From assembly GCF_017104565.1 (NCBI RefSeq), contig NZ_JAAGPD010000011.1, forward strand, positions 1 through 64,000: DNA of 64,000 bases. The letters run 5' to 3'. Position numbers and translations under genes: made by a program. Shown here one piece after another: positions 1-9,751 of the stretch. This DNA comes from Paraburkholderia sp. Tr-20389 (GTDB taxonomy: Bacteria; Pseudomonadota; Gammaproteobacteria; Burkholderiales; Burkholderiaceae). Below the pieces are notes generated by a model. It made no database searches and was not told the DNA's origin. It saw only the letters and a program-made list of their open reading frames with translations. Numbering within the stretch: the stretch's first letter is position 1; every line of letters starts with the position of its first letter.

Positions 1-29
1 GCGTGAGCGGCTCAAGCAACTTATCAACG

Positions 30-62
30 AAAAACGGCCCGGGCGCTCTTGCGCTCGGGCCG
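30..62 (-). terminator. Rho-independent terminator downstream of tcdA
   Basis: A 12-bp GC-rich stem (35-46 with 51-62, one G-T pair) closes on a TCTT loop. Read on the minus strand it is followed by TTTTTCG, a normal U-tract; on the plus strand there is no T-run. It lies about 115 bp past the tcdA stop. The intervening 63-175 holds no gene I can support. Confidence 0.6.
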
Positions 63-175
63 TCAAGTCCAGACCGTTTCGTTATACCGTTCGAGTCCTC
101 AAAAGAGACCTTAACTGAACGGCATTACGGCCACGAGCCGCGTTTTTTTCGTCAGGACGAAGCGTGATTCGCGCT

Positions 176-1036
176 TCAGGCCGCCTGCTTCGCCAGCGCG
201 CGCAGCACATGCGACACGGCGGCAAAACCAAAGCTCGCTGTCACGCACACGCTCGACCCGAAGCCCGCGCAGTTCAGACCCACGGGCCCGTGATGACCCG
301 GCGAGGTCGTGACGTGCTCGGCTTCCTCGTCGATATCGCACACGGCCGCTTCGGGGTAGATCAGCGGCTCGTCCGAATACACCGCGCTCACCTTGAATTT
401 CGCTTTCGGCCCGCGCGGAAAGCCATGAAGCTTGCGCAACTGTCCGCGTACTTTCGACAGCAGCGGATCCTGAATGGTCTGCGCGAGATCGTCGATACGG
501 ATACGCGTCGGATCGAGCTGGCCGCCCGCGCCGCCCACCGTGATCAGCGGCTGCTTGTGCTCGACGCACCACGCGATCAGCGCCGTCTTCGTGCGCACGC
601 TGTCGATCGCATCGACCACGAAGTCAAAGCCGGCGCCCAGCACCTTGTCGAAGTTGTCGGGCTCGATGAAGTCTTCGATCACCCGAACGTCGCACTGCGG
701 ATCGATCAGCTTGATGCGCTCGGCCATCGCATCGACCTTGGGTTTGCCGTAGTTGCCATCGAGCGCGTGAATCTGCCGGTTCGTATTGCTCTCGGCAACA
801 TTGTCGAGATCGATCAGCGTGATCTTGCCGATCGCGGTGCGCGCGAGCGCTTCCGCAGCCCAGGAACCAACCCCGCCGATGCCGATGACGGCGACGTGCG
901 CGCGCTCGAACGCAGCAAGCGCATCTGCGCCGTACAGACGCGCGACGCCCCCGAAGCGGCGCGCGCGATCGGCGGCTGCATGCTCGTTGTAGTCAGTAGT
1001 AAGATCGGATTGCCCGGTGACAAGAGGCGTGGACAT
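176..1036 (-). CDS. tcdA: tRNA threonylcarbamoyladenosine dehydratase TcdA (CsdL)
   Basis: 286 aa, ThiF/E1-like family. The enzyme uses ATP to cyclise t6A at position 37 of ANN-decoding tRNAs to ct6A. The nucleotide-binding loop GIGGVGS is at residues 52-58, followed by the acidic LIDLD stretch and the NTNRQ motif near 84-88, in the usual order; length is close to the E. coli enzyme. I chose the ATG at 1036 because the next ATG upstream (1234) would add 66 Arg/Pro-rich residues with no family counterpart. It is a single-gene minus-strand unit divergent from pdxH. Alternative: another ThiF-fold E1-like enzyme, but the overall pattern is TcdA. Confidence 0.93.
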   Translation of the reverse strand: MSTPLVTGQSDLTTDYNEHAAADRARRFGGVARLYGADALAAFERAHVAVIGIGGVGSWAAEALARTAIGKITLIDLDNVAESNTNRQIHALDGNYGKPKVDAMAERIKLIDPQCDVRVIEDFIEPDNFDKVLGAGFDFVVDAIDSVRTKTALIAWCVEHKQPLITVGGAGGQLDPTRIRIDDLAQTIQDPLLSKVRGQLRKLHGFPRGPKAKFKVSAVYSDEPLIYPEAAVCDIDEEAEHVTTSPGHHGPVGLNCAGFGSSVCVTASFGFAAVSHVLRALAKQAA

Positions 1037-1256
1037 GATAGGTAGCTTGGCTGATTCAGGCATGGGGCACGCGGACGGTACGCATCGATACGGCGTCGCG
1101 CCCTGCGTTCCTGCGCGGCATCGCGCGGGGCTTCGCGTGCATTCAAGCCCGTATTTTGCCTTATCACGCGGGCGCCCGCCCGTGGGTCGCGGCCAGGCCG
1201 CCGTGCAACGTGCACAGAACATGGCCCGCCTCAACGCAGAAAAATCCGTCCTTCGC

Positions 1257-1262
1257 TATACT
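1257..1262 (+). promoter_or_regulatory. Possible -10 element of pdxH
   Basis: TATACT lies 28 bp before the pdxH ATG. No convincing -35 hexamer sits 16-18 bp upstream, so this is a weak call. Confidence 0.3.
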
Positions 1263-1290
1263 GGCCCCACTGTAGCGCTTGCATAACAAT

Positions 1291-1929
1291 ATGAGCACTC
1301 TTGCCGACCTCCGCAAAAATTATTCGCTCGGTTCGCTGGACATCGCCGACGTCGATCCGAATCCGTTCGGCCAGTTCGACAGATGGTTCAAGCAGGCCAT
1401 CGACGCGCAACTCCCCGAACCGAACACGATGACACTGGCGACGGTCGACGCGCGCGGCCGGCCTTCGGCCCGCATCGTGCTGATCAAGGGTGTCGACGAA
1501 CGGGGCTTCGTCTTCTTCACGAACTACGAAAGCCGCAAGGGCCAGGAGCTCGCTCAGAACCCGCACGCAAGCCTCCTCTTCTACTGGATCGAACTCGAAC
1601 GTCAGGTGCGCATCGAGGGCACCGTCGTCAAGACGAGCGCCGAAGAAAGCGACGCGTACTTCGCGTCGCGTCCCATCGGCTCGCGTATCGGCGCATGGGC
1701 GTCGGAGCAGAGCAAGGTGATTGAAAGCCGTGCAGCGCTGGAAGCGCGAGAACGTGAATTCAGCGCACAATACGGAGAGAACCCGCCTCGCCCTCCCCAC
1801 TGGGGCGGCTATCGGCTGATTCCCGACGCAATCGAATTCTGGCAAGGACGGCCATCACGTTTGCACGACCGGCTGCTGTACACGCGCAGCGGTAGTGCCG
1901 ACTGGACGATTGCCCGTCTGTCGCCCTGA
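1291..1929 (+). CDS. pdxH: Pyridoxamine/pyridoxine 5'-phosphate oxidase
   Basis: 212 aa, cytoplasmic FMN enzyme making pyridoxal 5'-phosphate from PNP or PMP. The N-terminal half carries the FMN-binding segment [20 protein letters not shown] at 61-80, followed by SRKG. The C-terminal signature [12 protein letters not shown] (183-194) is the PdxH-specific substrate/FMN loop. Length matches the family (E. coli 218 aa). An in-frame TTG at 1279 would add four residues, but the ATG at 1291 aligns better with the family N-terminus. Monocistronic between tcdA and cfa. Confidence 0.96.
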   Translation: MSTLADLRKNYSLGSLDIADVDPNPFGQFDRWFKQAIDAQLPEPNTMTLATVDARGRPSARIVLIKGVDERGFVFFTNYESRKGQELAQNPHASLLFYWIELERQVRIEGTVVKTSAEESDAYFASRPIGSRIGAWASEQSKVIESRAALEAREREFSAQYGENPPRPPHWGGYRLIPDAIEFWQGRPSRLHDRLLYTRSGSADWTIARLSP

Positions 1930-2105
1930 CACATCGATACGCCGGCGCGCGGCCCGTCGTGCTCCGCACAGCATGACGCGTCGCGCCGACGGCAGGATCG
2001 CGTGCGTGCTGCCCGAAGCCCGAACGCGCGGCCTGTGCTGGCCCGCGCGCGGCGCACTGCGATTCGACAGGCTTTGCTTTGATTCATTGGACACGGAGAA
2101 ATCAC

Positions 2106-3320
2106 ATGTTCTGGGAGAAGAAGCTGGCGCAGTGGGTAGAAGAAGTAAAAGCAAAGGCCAATATTCCGGCGCGCCTCGTGCTGTGGGATGGCCAGCAACA
2201 TGACTTCGGCACGTTCGCCGCGCCGCAGGTCACGCTGAAAGTGAACAGCGCGTCCGCGCTGCCTCTCCTGCTCGAACCGAGCCTCGACAATCTCGGCGAG
2301 GCGTATGTGAAGGGCAAGATCGACATCGAAGGCAAGCTGTCGGACATCATCAATATCAGCTACTCGCTGGCACGCAGCACGGTGACCAACGCAAGCAAGC
2401 TGGCGCGCGTGCGGCGCTATTTCAATCACACGAAGACCTCGGACAAGAAGGCGATCCAGTATCACTACGACGTCTCGAACGAGTTCTACAAGCTGTGGCT
2501 CGACGAGAACATGGTGTACTCGTGCGCGTACTTCGAGAACGGCGACGAAGATCTCGCCACCGCGCAGATCAAGAAGATCGATCACATTCTGACCAAAATC
2601 CAGGTGCAACCGGGCCAGCGTCTGCTCGACATCGGTTGCGGCTGGGGCGCGCTCGTGCTGCGCGCGGCGCAGAAGTTCGGCGCGAAATGCGTGGGCGTGA
2701 CGCTGTCGCAAAACCAGTTCAATCTCGCGACGCAGCGCGTGAAAGATGCCGGTCTCGAAGGCCAGATCGAAATCCGTCTGCAGGACTATCGCGATGTCGA
2801 AGGCCAGTTCGACCGCATCACGAGCGTCGGCATGTTCGAGCACGTCGGCCGCAAGAATATGCCCGCTTACTTCCAGAAGGTCCACGACCTGCTCGCCGAT
2901 GACGGCATCGCGATGAATCACGGCATCACGTCGACGGATTACGACAGCGGCGAAACGGCGCTAGGCGGCGGCGAATTCATCGATCGGTACGTGTTCCCCG
3001 ACGGCGAACTGCCGCACATCAGCCTCGCGCTCGAATCGATGCAACGCGGTGGGCTCGAAGCTTTCGACATCGAAAGCCTGCGCCGTCATTACGCACGCAC
3101 GCTCGATATCTGGGCCGAGAATTTCGAGGCCAACGCGGCCGTAGCCAGGACGCTCGTCGAAGACGAGAAGTTCCGCATCTGGCGCGTGTACCTCGCGGGC
3201 TGCGCGTATGCGTTCGAAAACGACGACGTGTCGATCTATCAGGTGGTGTGCCGCAGGGCAGGCCGCAGCGCACAGACACTGCCCTGGTCGCGCCGCTTCA
3301 TGTACGAGAAGGCGCTGTAA
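2106..3320 (+). CDS. cfa: Cyclopropane-fatty-acyl-phospholipid synthase
   Basis: 404 aa, SAM-dependent enzyme that methylenates unsaturated acyl chains of membrane phospholipids, typically in stationary phase or acid stress. The N-terminal lipid-binding domain (about 1-115) precedes the class I methyltransferase fold. SAM motif LLDIGCGWG is at 173-181 and the YSCAYF motif carries the conserved catalytic-site Cys (C140). Start at 2106 is preceded by GGAGAA; an upstream ATG at 2079 lacks a site. The 176-bp gap after pdxH suggests its own promoter, not identified. Confidence 0.94.
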   Translation: MFWEKKLAQWVEEVKAKANIPARLVLWDGQQHDFGTFAAPQVTLKVNSASALPLLLEPSLDNLGEAYVKGKIDIEGKLSDIINISYSLARSTVTNASKLARVRRYFNHTKTSDKKAIQYHYDVSNEFYKLWLDENMVYSCAYFENGDEDLATAQIKKIDHILTKIQVQPGQRLLDIGCGWGALVLRAAQKFGAKCVGVTLSQNQFNLATQRVKDAGLEGQIEIRLQDYRDVEGQFDRITSVGMFEHVGRKNMPAYFQKVHDLLADDGIAMNHGITSTDYDSGETALGGGEFIDRYVFPDGELPHISLALESMQRGGLEAFDIESLRRHYARTLDIWAENFEANAAVARTLVEDEKFRIWRVYLAGCAYAFENDDVSIYQVVCRRAGRSAQTLPWSRRFMYEKAL

Positions 3321-3402
3321 AATCGCGTGATTCCGTTTTGGCCGCGCCGCGCGCTGTTTAGTACGGCGTGCGACGCGGCAAACTCACTCACGCCAGGCAT
3401 CA

Positions 3403-4566
3403 ATGCAACAGGACACGCCGGACGGCACCGCGCAACTCGACATGTTCGGCAACCCCGTCGAGCAGGCAACGGCTTCTTCGACTCCCTTGGCTCCCGAGAC
3501 GACGGCCTCGAATGCGTCATCGTCCCCATCGGCTTCCGCCTCCAACGACGCACCGCCTAAAAAGCGCCGCGCCCGCGACGTCCTGGCCGCGCCCCCTTCC
3601 GACGATCTGCTTCAACTCGCCGGCCAGTTGCCGCCGCAAGTGCATCTGGGCACCTCGACGTGGTCGTTTCCTGGCTGGAAGGGCATCGTCTACGGCGACG
3701 ACTACAGCAACAGCAAACTCTCGCGCGATGGCCTCACTGCTTACAGCACGCATCCGCTGCTGCGAACGGTGAGCATCGACCGCTCGTTCTACCAGGCGCT
3801 CACACTCACCGACTATCTGCGTTACGCACAACAGGTACCGGACCATTTCCGCTTCATCGTGAAGGCGCCCGCGCTCGTCACCGACGCGACCGTGCGCGCC
3901 GAACGCGGCGAGCCCGTGTCCGAGAATCCATGCTTTCTGAACGCGCAGCTGGCCATCGACGAGTTCGTGCGGCCGTGCATCGACGGACTCGGTGCGAAGG
4001 CGGGTGCGCTCGTGTTCCAGTTCTCGCCGTTGCCGAACGCGATGCTCGCGCAACCGGCGCTGTTCGTCGAACGGCTGACGTCGTTCCTCGCGGCATTGCC
4101 CAAGCTGGAAAGCGACACCTGCTATGCCGTGGAAATCCGCGATGCGTGCCTGCTGACGCCGCGTCTGATCCGCGCGCTGAAGGCCACCGGGGTGCGCTAT
4201 TGCGTCGGCATTCATGCGCGGATGCCTGACCCGTCGCGCCAGGCCGCCGCGCTCGCGATGCTCGACGACGCGCCGTCCGGTCCGCTCATCGTGCGCTGGA
4301 GCCTGCACGGCGGCTTCAAGTACGAGCAGGCGAAGGCGAAGTACGAACCGTTCGACAAGCTCGTCGACGAAGACCCCGACACCCGCACTGCGCTCGCCGA
4401 ACTCGCCGCGCGTTATGCGATCGCCGGCCAGCCGGTGCTGATCGCGGCGAACAACAAGGCCGAAGGCTCGGCTCCGCTCACGTGCGTGAAGCTCGCGGCG
4501 CAAATCGCGGCCGCCTGCGAGCGGCTTCGCGGCGCGCGAAAAGAAAACGCGGCCGAAGCCGCGTAG
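3403..4566 (+). CDS. DUF72 (YecE-like) protein of unknown function
   Basis: 387 aa. A low-complexity Ser/Ala/Pro-rich N-terminus (about 1-55) with a basic KKRRARD patch precedes the DUF72 core, which opens with VHLGTSTWSFPGWKG, the family's hallmark beta-strand motif. Other conserved stretches are HFRFIVKAP and FQFSPLP, and the late VRWSLHGG strand. The fold is TIM-barrel-like and no biochemical activity is established for the family. The N-terminal extension is longer than in most members. Co-directional with cfa, 82 bp downstream. Confidence 0.85.
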   Translation: MQQDTPDGTAQLDMFGNPVEQATASSTPLAPETTASNASSSPSASASNDAPPKKRRARDVLAAPPSDDLLQLAGQLPPQVHLGTSTWSFPGWKGIVYGDDYSNSKLSRDGLTAYSTHPLLRTVSIDRSFYQALTLTDYLRYAQQVPDHFRFIVKAPALVTDATVRAERGEPVSENPCFLNAQLAIDEFVRPCIDGLGAKAGALVFQFSPLPNAMLAQPALFVERLTSFLAALPKLESDTCYAVEIRDACLLTPRLIRALKATGVRYCVGIHARMPDPSRQAAALAMLDDAPSGPLIVRWSLHGGFKYEQAKAKYEPFDKLVDEDPDTRTALAELAARYAIAGQPVLIAANNKAEGSAPLTCVKLAAQIAAACERLRGARKENAAEAA

Positions 4567-4626
4567 TCGAACAACGGCGCGAGAGACTTGCGCCGCTCGC
4601 GTCAGCACACCCGGATCAAGCCGTGC

Positions 4627-5178
4627 TCACACGCCAGCCTTGATCCGATGCGCAAACTTCTGCCGGAACTTCGCCACCTTCGGCGCGACGACGAACGCGC
4701 AATAGCCCTGATCCGGATGCTGCGCGAAGTAGTTCTGGTGATACGCCTCGGCGGCCCAGTAGTTGCCGTCGAGCGGCAGCACCTGCGTGACGATCTGGCC
4801 GTCGTAGATGCCTTCGGCGCCGATTTCGCGGATCGCCTGCAGCGCCGTTTCGCGCTGCGCGTCGGAGTGCGTGAAGATCACCGACCGGTATTGCGTGCCG
4901 ACGTCGTTGCCCTGACGGTTAAGCTGCGTCGGATCGTGGATCGCGAAGAAAATATCCAGAACCTCGCGATAGCTGATGCGCGCCGGATCGAACTCGACCT
5001 TCACGACTTCCGCGTGACCCGTGTTGCCGTCGCACACCTGCTCGTAGGACGGGTTGTCGACCTGCCCGCCCGCATACCCCGATTCCACCGACGTCACGCC
5101 ATCGACGCCGAGAAACACCGCCTCCAGACACCAGAAACACCCGCCGCCCAGTGTGGCGGTCTCGACTGACTGACTCAT
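4627..5178 (-). CDS. msrA: Peptide-methionine (S)-S-oxide reductase MsrA
   Basis: 183 aa. Reduces methionine-S-sulfoxide in oxidised proteins with thioredoxin as reductant. GGCFWC near the N-terminus holds the nucleophilic Cys (C14); the conserved GYAGG and the YHQNYF and GYCAF segments near the end follow family order. The start at 5178 has a strong AAGGAG site; upstream in-frame ATGs would add a non-conserved extension. Convergent with the DUF72 gene and divergent from the flavin reductase. Confidence 0.95.
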   Translation of the reverse strand: MSQSVETATLGGGCFWCLEAVFLGVDGVTSVESGYAGGQVDNPSYEQVCDGNTGHAEVVKVEFDPARISYREVLDIFFAIHDPTQLNRQGNDVGTQYRSVIFTHSDAQRETALQAIREIGAEGIYDGQIVTQVLPLDGNYWAAEAYHQNYFAQHPDQGYCAFVVAPKVAKFRQKFAHRIKAGV

Positions 5179-5472
5179 GCTCGCTCCTTGGAATGGCTCG
5201 CCGCGACGTCCGCCTCGAGGACGAACGCACTGCTCGCCGCAGTCACCTGGACACTCATCACCGCATCCGACCGGCGCAATCTTCCGCGTTTTCGGGGATT
5301 CATGCAGGCCGTACGCACCATCCATACCAAGCGGCCGCCCTTGTCCCGCCGCCCGCCAGCGCCAGGGCCTCTGCGATTGCAGTTAAAATTGGGACAATTC
5401 GCCGAATTTCTACATGACCTTCGAACCGTTTTTCTCTATCTGGTCGCTTCATCAAGCGGTCCGTTCGCCGGA

Positions 5473-5997
5473 ATGCCTCAGCCGATGAAGCCCGCCAACC
5501 CGCCCAACTTCGACGACGCCGCTTTTCGCCGCGCGCTCAGCCAGTTCGCGACAGGCGTCACCGTCATTACGACACGCGCGCCGTCGGGCGCGCTGATCGG
5601 CATCACGGCCAGCTCGTTCAACTCTGTCTCGCTGACCCCGCCGCTCGTGCTGTGGAGTCTCGCGACGCGCTCGGCCTCGATGCCCGTGTTCCGCTCGAAC
5701 AGTCATTATGTCGTCAATGTGCTGGCTTCGTCGCAGCTCGACCTGTGCAAGCGGTTCGCGACAGTGAAGGGCGACCGCTTCGAAGGCGTCTCGCATGCGG
5801 CGGGCGACACGGGCATGCCCGTGCTCGACGGCGCGCTGGCGTGGTTCGAATGTCACAACCGCAGCCGCTACGATGAAGGCGATCACGTGATTTTCGTCGG
5901 CGAAGTGGAGCGCTGCGGCGTCCATGAGCAGGCGGGGGAGATCGCGCCGCTCGTGTTCCAGAACGGCGGCTTTCACGGCCTCACGCTGCTCGATTGA
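5473..5997 (+). CDS. Flavin reductase family protein (HpaC-like)
   Basis: 174 aa, split-barrel FMN-binding domain, of the kind that reduces FMN/FAD with NAD(P)H for a partner monooxygenase. The conserved core FATGVTVITT, ITASSFNSVSLTPP and the late GDHVIFVGEVE strand are present in order. Two starts are possible, 5473 and 5485, neither with a good ribosome site. A 24-codon reading frame from 5414 (MTFEPFFSIW...) ends at 5488 and overlaps the 5485 ATG as ATGA, which could couple translation. No monooxygenase is adjacent, so the partner is unknown. Confidence 0.85.
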   Translation: MPQPMKPANPPNFDDAAFRRALSQFATGVTVITTRAPSGALIGITASSFNSVSLTPPLVLWSLATRSASMPVFRSNSHYVVNVLASSQLDLCKRFATVKGDRFEGVSHAAGDTGMPVLDGALAWFECHNRSRYDEGDHVIFVGEVERCGVHEQAGEIAPLVFQNGGFHGLTLLD

Positions 5998-6045
5998 GCG
6001 CTGGCCGCCGCCCGTCGCGGCGAGCCGGCCTGACAGACACAGCCG

Positions 6046-6549
6046 CTAGCCCGGCTGCTGCACCTTTGCGCTCGTCACCAGCGACACGGGCACGCCCGAA
6101 TCTTCCTTGAGCGTCTGAAGCACGATGTTCGAGCGGATGTCCATCACGCCCGGCGCCTTGTACAGCCGGCCGAGCACGAAATCCGAATAGTGCTTGAGAT
6201 TGTGGGTGAGTACCCGCAGCAGATAGTGCGTCTCCCCCGTCACGACGAACGCGCCGACCACTTCAGGCCAGTCGCGCAACGCTTCCGCGAAGCGCTCGTG
6301 CCAGTTTTCCTGGTCGTTGCGCATCGACACCTGCACGAACGCTTCCAGTTCGAACCCCAATACCTCGCGGTTCAGGCACGCGCGATAGCGCTCGATCACG
6401 CCCTGCTCTTCCAGCAGGCGCAGACGGCGCAGACACGCGGACGGCGAAAGCGAGATGCGCTCCGCCAGATCGAGATTGCTGATGCGTCCTTCGTGCTGCA
6501 GCACCGTCAAGATACGGCAATCGGTGGCGTCCAGTGAGATCGCGTTCAT
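6046..6549 (-). CDS. kynR: Lrp/AsnC-family regulator, probable KynR
   Basis: 167 aa. N-terminal helix-turn-helix (about residues 8-60, with ISNLDLAERISLSPSACLRR) and a C-terminal RAM/ligand-binding domain with the GETHYLLRV strand. It is transcribed away from kynB across a 132-bp gap. Lrp-type KynR proteins adjacent to kyn genes activate them in response to kynurenine in Pseudomonas, so I infer the same role here from context. The gene name is an inference from neighbourhood; the family assignment is secure. Confidence 0.82.
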   Translation of the reverse strand: MNAISLDATDCRILTVLQHEGRISNLDLAERISLSPSACLRRLRLLEEQGVIERYRACLNREVLGFELEAFVQVSMRNDQENWHERFAEALRDWPEVVGAFVVTGETHYLLRVLTHNLKHYSDFVLGRLYKAPGVMDIRSNIVLQTLKEDSGVPVSLVTSAKVQQPG

Positions 6550-6594
6550 TTTCGGTCTCCCTTTCCCGTTTGCCTCAAATTATGTTCCAAAGGG

Positions 6595-6632
6595 GACGAA
6601 ATAAACAGTTTTTTTAGCAAGCACATTTCGTC
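6595..6632. promoter_or_regulatory. Inverted repeat in the kynR-kynB gap, candidate regulator site
   Basis: GACGAAAT (6595-6602) and ATTTCGTC (6625-6632) form a perfect 8-bp inverted repeat, centres 30 bp apart, with an A/T-rich interval containing a T7 run. Lrp-family octamers often bind AT-rich, phased half-sites, so this is a reasonable KynR site. The 30-bp distance is close to three helical turns. Confidence 0.45.
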
Positions 6633-6681
6633 TGATGCCGCCTATCATCGTTACATAGCAGCCAGATGACACCGGGAAGAC

Positions 6682-7311
6682 ATGGACACACTGTGGGACA
6701 TCACGCCCGCCATCGACACGGCGACGCCCGTCTGGCCGGGCGACACGCCCGTCGGCATCGAGCGGGTGTGGCGGATCGAGGCGGGCTCGCCCGTCAATGT
6801 TGCGCGGCTGACGCTGTCGCCGCACACGGGCGCGCACACGGACGCGCCGCTTCACTACGACGCCGACGGCGCCGCAATCGGCGCGGTGCCGCTCGATACC
6901 TATCTGGGCCGCTGCCGCGTGATTCATTGCATCGGCGCGAAGCCGCTGGTGTTGCCGGACGATGTCGCCGGGTCGCTGGACGGCGTGCCGCCGCGCGTGC
7001 TGCTGCGCACCTATCGCGAAGCGCCCACGGAGTCCTGGGACAGCGGCTTCTGCGCGGTCGCGCCGGAGACGATCGATCTGCTCGCCGCGCGCGGCGTGAA
7101 GCTCATCGGCATCGACACGCCGTCGCTCGATCCGCAGGAATCGAAAACGATGGATGCGCATCACCGTATCCGCGCGCATCGGATGGCGATACTCGAAGGC
7201 ATCGTGCTCGATGCCGTCGCACCCGGCGACTATGAACTGATCGCTTTGCCGCTCAAGCTCGCGACGCTCGACGCCAGCCCGGTACGCGCCGTGCTGCGCT
7301 CGCTTACATGA
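6682..7311 (+). CDS. kynB: Kynurenine formamidase (arylformamidase) KynB
   Basis: 209 aa, metal-dependent cyclase-like hydrolase converting N-formylkynurenine to kynurenine plus formate. The metal-binding motif [11 protein letters not shown] sits at 48-58, and the GIDTPSLDP segment is typical of bacterial KynB. First gene of the kynB-kynU-kynA operon, with 55 bp to kynU. The start follows GGGAAG. Confidence 0.95.
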   Translation: MDTLWDITPAIDTATPVWPGDTPVGIERVWRIEAGSPVNVARLTLSPHTGAHTDAPLHYDADGAAIGAVPLDTYLGRCRVIHCIGAKPLVLPDDVAGSLDGVPPRVLLRTYREAPTESWDSGFCAVAPETIDLLAARGVKLIGIDTPSLDPQESKTMDAHHRIRAHRMAILEGIVLDAVAPGDYELIALPLKLATLDASPVRAVLRSLT

Positions 7312-7366
7312 TCCACGCTGAACCACGGCATTCCGCCTGAACGCTCTTTCGACTGAACGAACCATC

Positions 7367-8617
7367 ATGAATCAACGTGAAGAAGCACTCGCGCTCGACG
7401 CAGCCGATCCGCTCGCGCCGTTGCGCGACCAGTTCGCGCTCGCCCCGAACGTCATCTATCTGGACGGCAATTCGCTTGGCGTGCCGCCGGCCGCGGCCGC
7501 GCAGCGCGCGCAGACCGTGATCGGCGCCGAGTGGGGCGAAGGTCTGATCCGCAGCTGGAACACGGCCGGCTGGTTCTCGCTGCCGCGACGCCTCGGCAAC
7601 AAGCTCGCGACGTTGATCGGCGCGGCGCACAACGAGGTCGTGGTCACCGACACGATTTCGGTCAACCTGTTCAAAGTGCTGTCGGCCGCGCTGCGCATGC
7701 AGGACAAGCGCGACCCCAAGCGTCGCGTGATCGTATCGGAGCGCTCGAACTTTCCGAGCGACCTGTACATTGCGCAAGGGCTGATCAAACAGCTCGATCG
7801 CGGCTATGAACTGCGCCTGATCGACGATCCTTCGGAACTGCCCGCCGCGCTCACCGACGATGTCGCCGTCGCGATGATCACGCACGTCAACTACCGCACG
7901 GGCTACATGCACGACATGGCCGCGGTGACGAAGCTGATTCACGACAGGGGCGCGCTCGCGCTGTGGGATCTCGCGCATTCCGCGGGCGCGGTGCCGGTCG
8001 ATCTGAACGGCGTCGGCGCGGATTGCGCTGTCGGCTGCACGTACAAGTATCTGAACGGCGGCCCCGGCTCGCCGGCGTTTGCGTGGGTACCGCATCGGCA
8101 TCAGGGCGACTTCGACCAGCCGCTGTCCGGCTGGTGGGGACATCGCGCGCCGTTTGCGATGGATCCGACGTATGCCGCCGACGACGGCATCGGCCGCTTT
8201 CTGTGCGGCACGCAGCCGATGGTATCGATGGCGCTCGTCGAGTGCGGTCTTGACGTGTTCCTGCAAACGGACATGCAGGCGATCCGCAAGAAGTCGCTTG
8301 CGCTGACCGATCTGTTCATCGAACTGGTCGAGACGCGCTGCAAGGAGTTTCCGCTCGAACTCGTCACGCCGCGCGTGCATGCGCAACGCGGCTCGCACGC
8401 GAGCTTCGAGCATCCGCATGGTTATGAGGTGATGCAGGCGTTGATTGCGCGCGGCGTGATCGGCGACTATCGCGAGCCGCATGTGTTGCGGTTCGGCTTT
8501 ACGCCGCTGTATACGCGTTATGTCGATGTGTGGGATTCCGTCGAGCATCTGCGCCACGTGCTTGCGCACGAAACATGGCGTGCGCCTGAATTCGCCGCAC
8601 GCGGCGCCGTGACCTGA
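7367..8617 (+). CDS. kynU: Kynureninase KynU
   Basis: 416 aa, PLP enzyme cleaving kynurenine to anthranilate and alanine. The cofactor lysine is K227 in [13 protein letters not shown]; the upstream DLAHSAGA supplies the Asp that pairs with the PLP nitrogen. N-terminal YLDGNSLG is the family hallmark. Length is normal. Second gene of the operon, 10 bp before kynA. Confidence 0.96.
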   Translation: MNQREEALALDAADPLAPLRDQFALAPNVIYLDGNSLGVPPAAAAQRAQTVIGAEWGEGLIRSWNTAGWFSLPRRLGNKLATLIGAAHNEVVVTDTISVNLFKVLSAALRMQDKRDPKRRVIVSERSNFPSDLYIAQGLIKQLDRGYELRLIDDPSELPAALTDDVAVAMITHVNYRTGYMHDMAAVTKLIHDRGALALWDLAHSAGAVPVDLNGVGADCAVGCTYKYLNGGPGSPAFAWVPHRHQGDFDQPLSGWWGHRAPFAMDPTYAADDGIGRFLCGTQPMVSMALVECGLDVFLQTDMQAIRKKSLALTDLFIELVETRCKEFPLELVTPRVHAQRGSHASFEHPHGYEVMQALIARGVIGDYREPHVLRFGFTPLYTRYVDVWDSVEHLRHVLAHETWRAPEFAARGAVT

Positions 8618-8627
8618 GGAGCGTGCG

Positions 8628-9563
8628 ATGACCGATCATATGAAGATGATGGAAGACAAGCCGGCGCAAGGATGTCCGTTTGGACACGGCGGCACGCAGA
8701 CGCAGCGCGCCGATCATCCTTCGCACATGGCTGTTGATGAAGGCGAAGGTTGGCACGACGCGCAGCTCGATTTTTCGAAGTCGATGAGTTATGGCGATTA
8801 CCTGTCGCTGGGTTCGATTCTGCATGCGCAGCATCCTTTGTCACCCGATCACAACGAGATGCTGTTCATTATTCAGCATCAGACGAGCGAACTATGGATG
8901 AAGCTCGCGTTGTACGAGTTGCGCGCGGCGCTGGCTTGTGTGCATCGCGATGAATTGCCGCCTGCGTTCAAGATGCTTGCGCGGGTGTCGCGGATTCTTG
9001 AGCAGCTTGTGCAAGCGTGGAATGTACTGTCGACGATGACGCCTTCCGAATATACGTCGATGCGGCCGTTTCTCGGCAGTTCGTCGGGGTTTCAGTCTTA
9101 TCAGTATCGCCAGCTGGAGTTCATGCTTGGAAACAAGAATGAGCAGATGCTCAAGCCGCATGCGCATCATCCTGATGTTCTTGCTGAAGTAAAAGCTGCG
9201 CTTGAAGCGCCTTCGTTTTATGACGAGGTGATTCGCCTGCTGTCGCGGCGTGGGTTTGCTATTGATTCGTCACGGCTTGAGCGTGACTGGACTCAGCCTA
9301 CTGTGTACGACGCTTCTGTCGAAGCGGCCTGGCTTGAGGTTTATCGCAATCCGTCCCAGCATTGGGAGCTGTACGAGATGGCCGAAGAACTCGTCGATCT
9401 TGAAGATGCTTTTCGGCAGTGGCGGTTCCGGCATGTGACTACTGTTGAACGCATTATTGGGTTCAAGCAGGGCACTGGTGGGACCAGTGGTGCGCCTTAT
9501 CTGCGCAAGATGCTGGACGTTGTGTTGTTTCCTGAGCTTTGGCAAGTTAGGACAATGCTGTAG
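8628..9563 (+). CDS. kynA: Tryptophan 2,3-dioxygenase KynA
   Basis: 311 aa, haem enzyme catalysing the first step, tryptophan to N-formylkynurenine. [12 protein letters not shown] at 81-92 holds the active-site His; [18 protein letters not shown] near the end holds the probable haem-ligand His and the GTGGTSG loop. The start follows GAGGAGCG. Third codon positions become visibly more T-rich through the second half of the gene, unlike kynB and kynU, as it approaches the repeat region at 9600. Confidence 0.95.
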   Translation: MTDHMKMMEDKPAQGCPFGHGGTQTQRADHPSHMAVDEGEGWHDAQLDFSKSMSYGDYLSLGSILHAQHPLSPDHNEMLFIIQHQTSELWMKLALYELRAALACVHRDELPPAFKMLARVSRILEQLVQAWNVLSTMTPSEYTSMRPFLGSSSGFQSYQYRQLEFMLGNKNEQMLKPHAHHPDVLAEVKAALEAPSFYDEVIRLLSRRGFAIDSSRLERDWTQPTVYDASVEAAWLEVYRNPSQHWELYEMAEELVDLEDAFRQWRFRHVTTVERIIGFKQGTGGTSGAPYLRKMLDVVLFPELWQVRTML

Positions 9564-9600
9564 TTTTGCCTGCGGCGCGGCTTTGCCGGTTTGGTTTTTT

Positions 9601-9726
9601 GCTTTTGCTTTTGCTTTTGCTTTTGCTTTTGCTTTTGCTTTTGCTTTTGCTTTTGCTTTTGCTTTTGCTTTTGCTTTTGCTTTTGCTTTTGCTTTTGCTT
9701 TTGCTTTTGCTTTTGCTTTTGCTTTT
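9601..9726. repeat. Perfect hexanucleotide tract (GCTTTT)21
   Basis: Twenty-one uninterrupted copies of GCTTTT, preceded by six T and followed by decayed units up to about 9750. It begins 38 bp after the kynA stop. Because the unit is six bases, it stays open in all frames and produces artefactual dipeptide-repeat frames. Such a tract is expected to be length-variable by slippage. Confidence 0.97.
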
Positions 9727-9751
9727 GGTTTTGCTTTAGGTTTTGCTTTCG

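Noticed and set aside
9601-9726. CRISPR-like array
   Set aside because: Six-base units without spacers; simple sequence repeat only.
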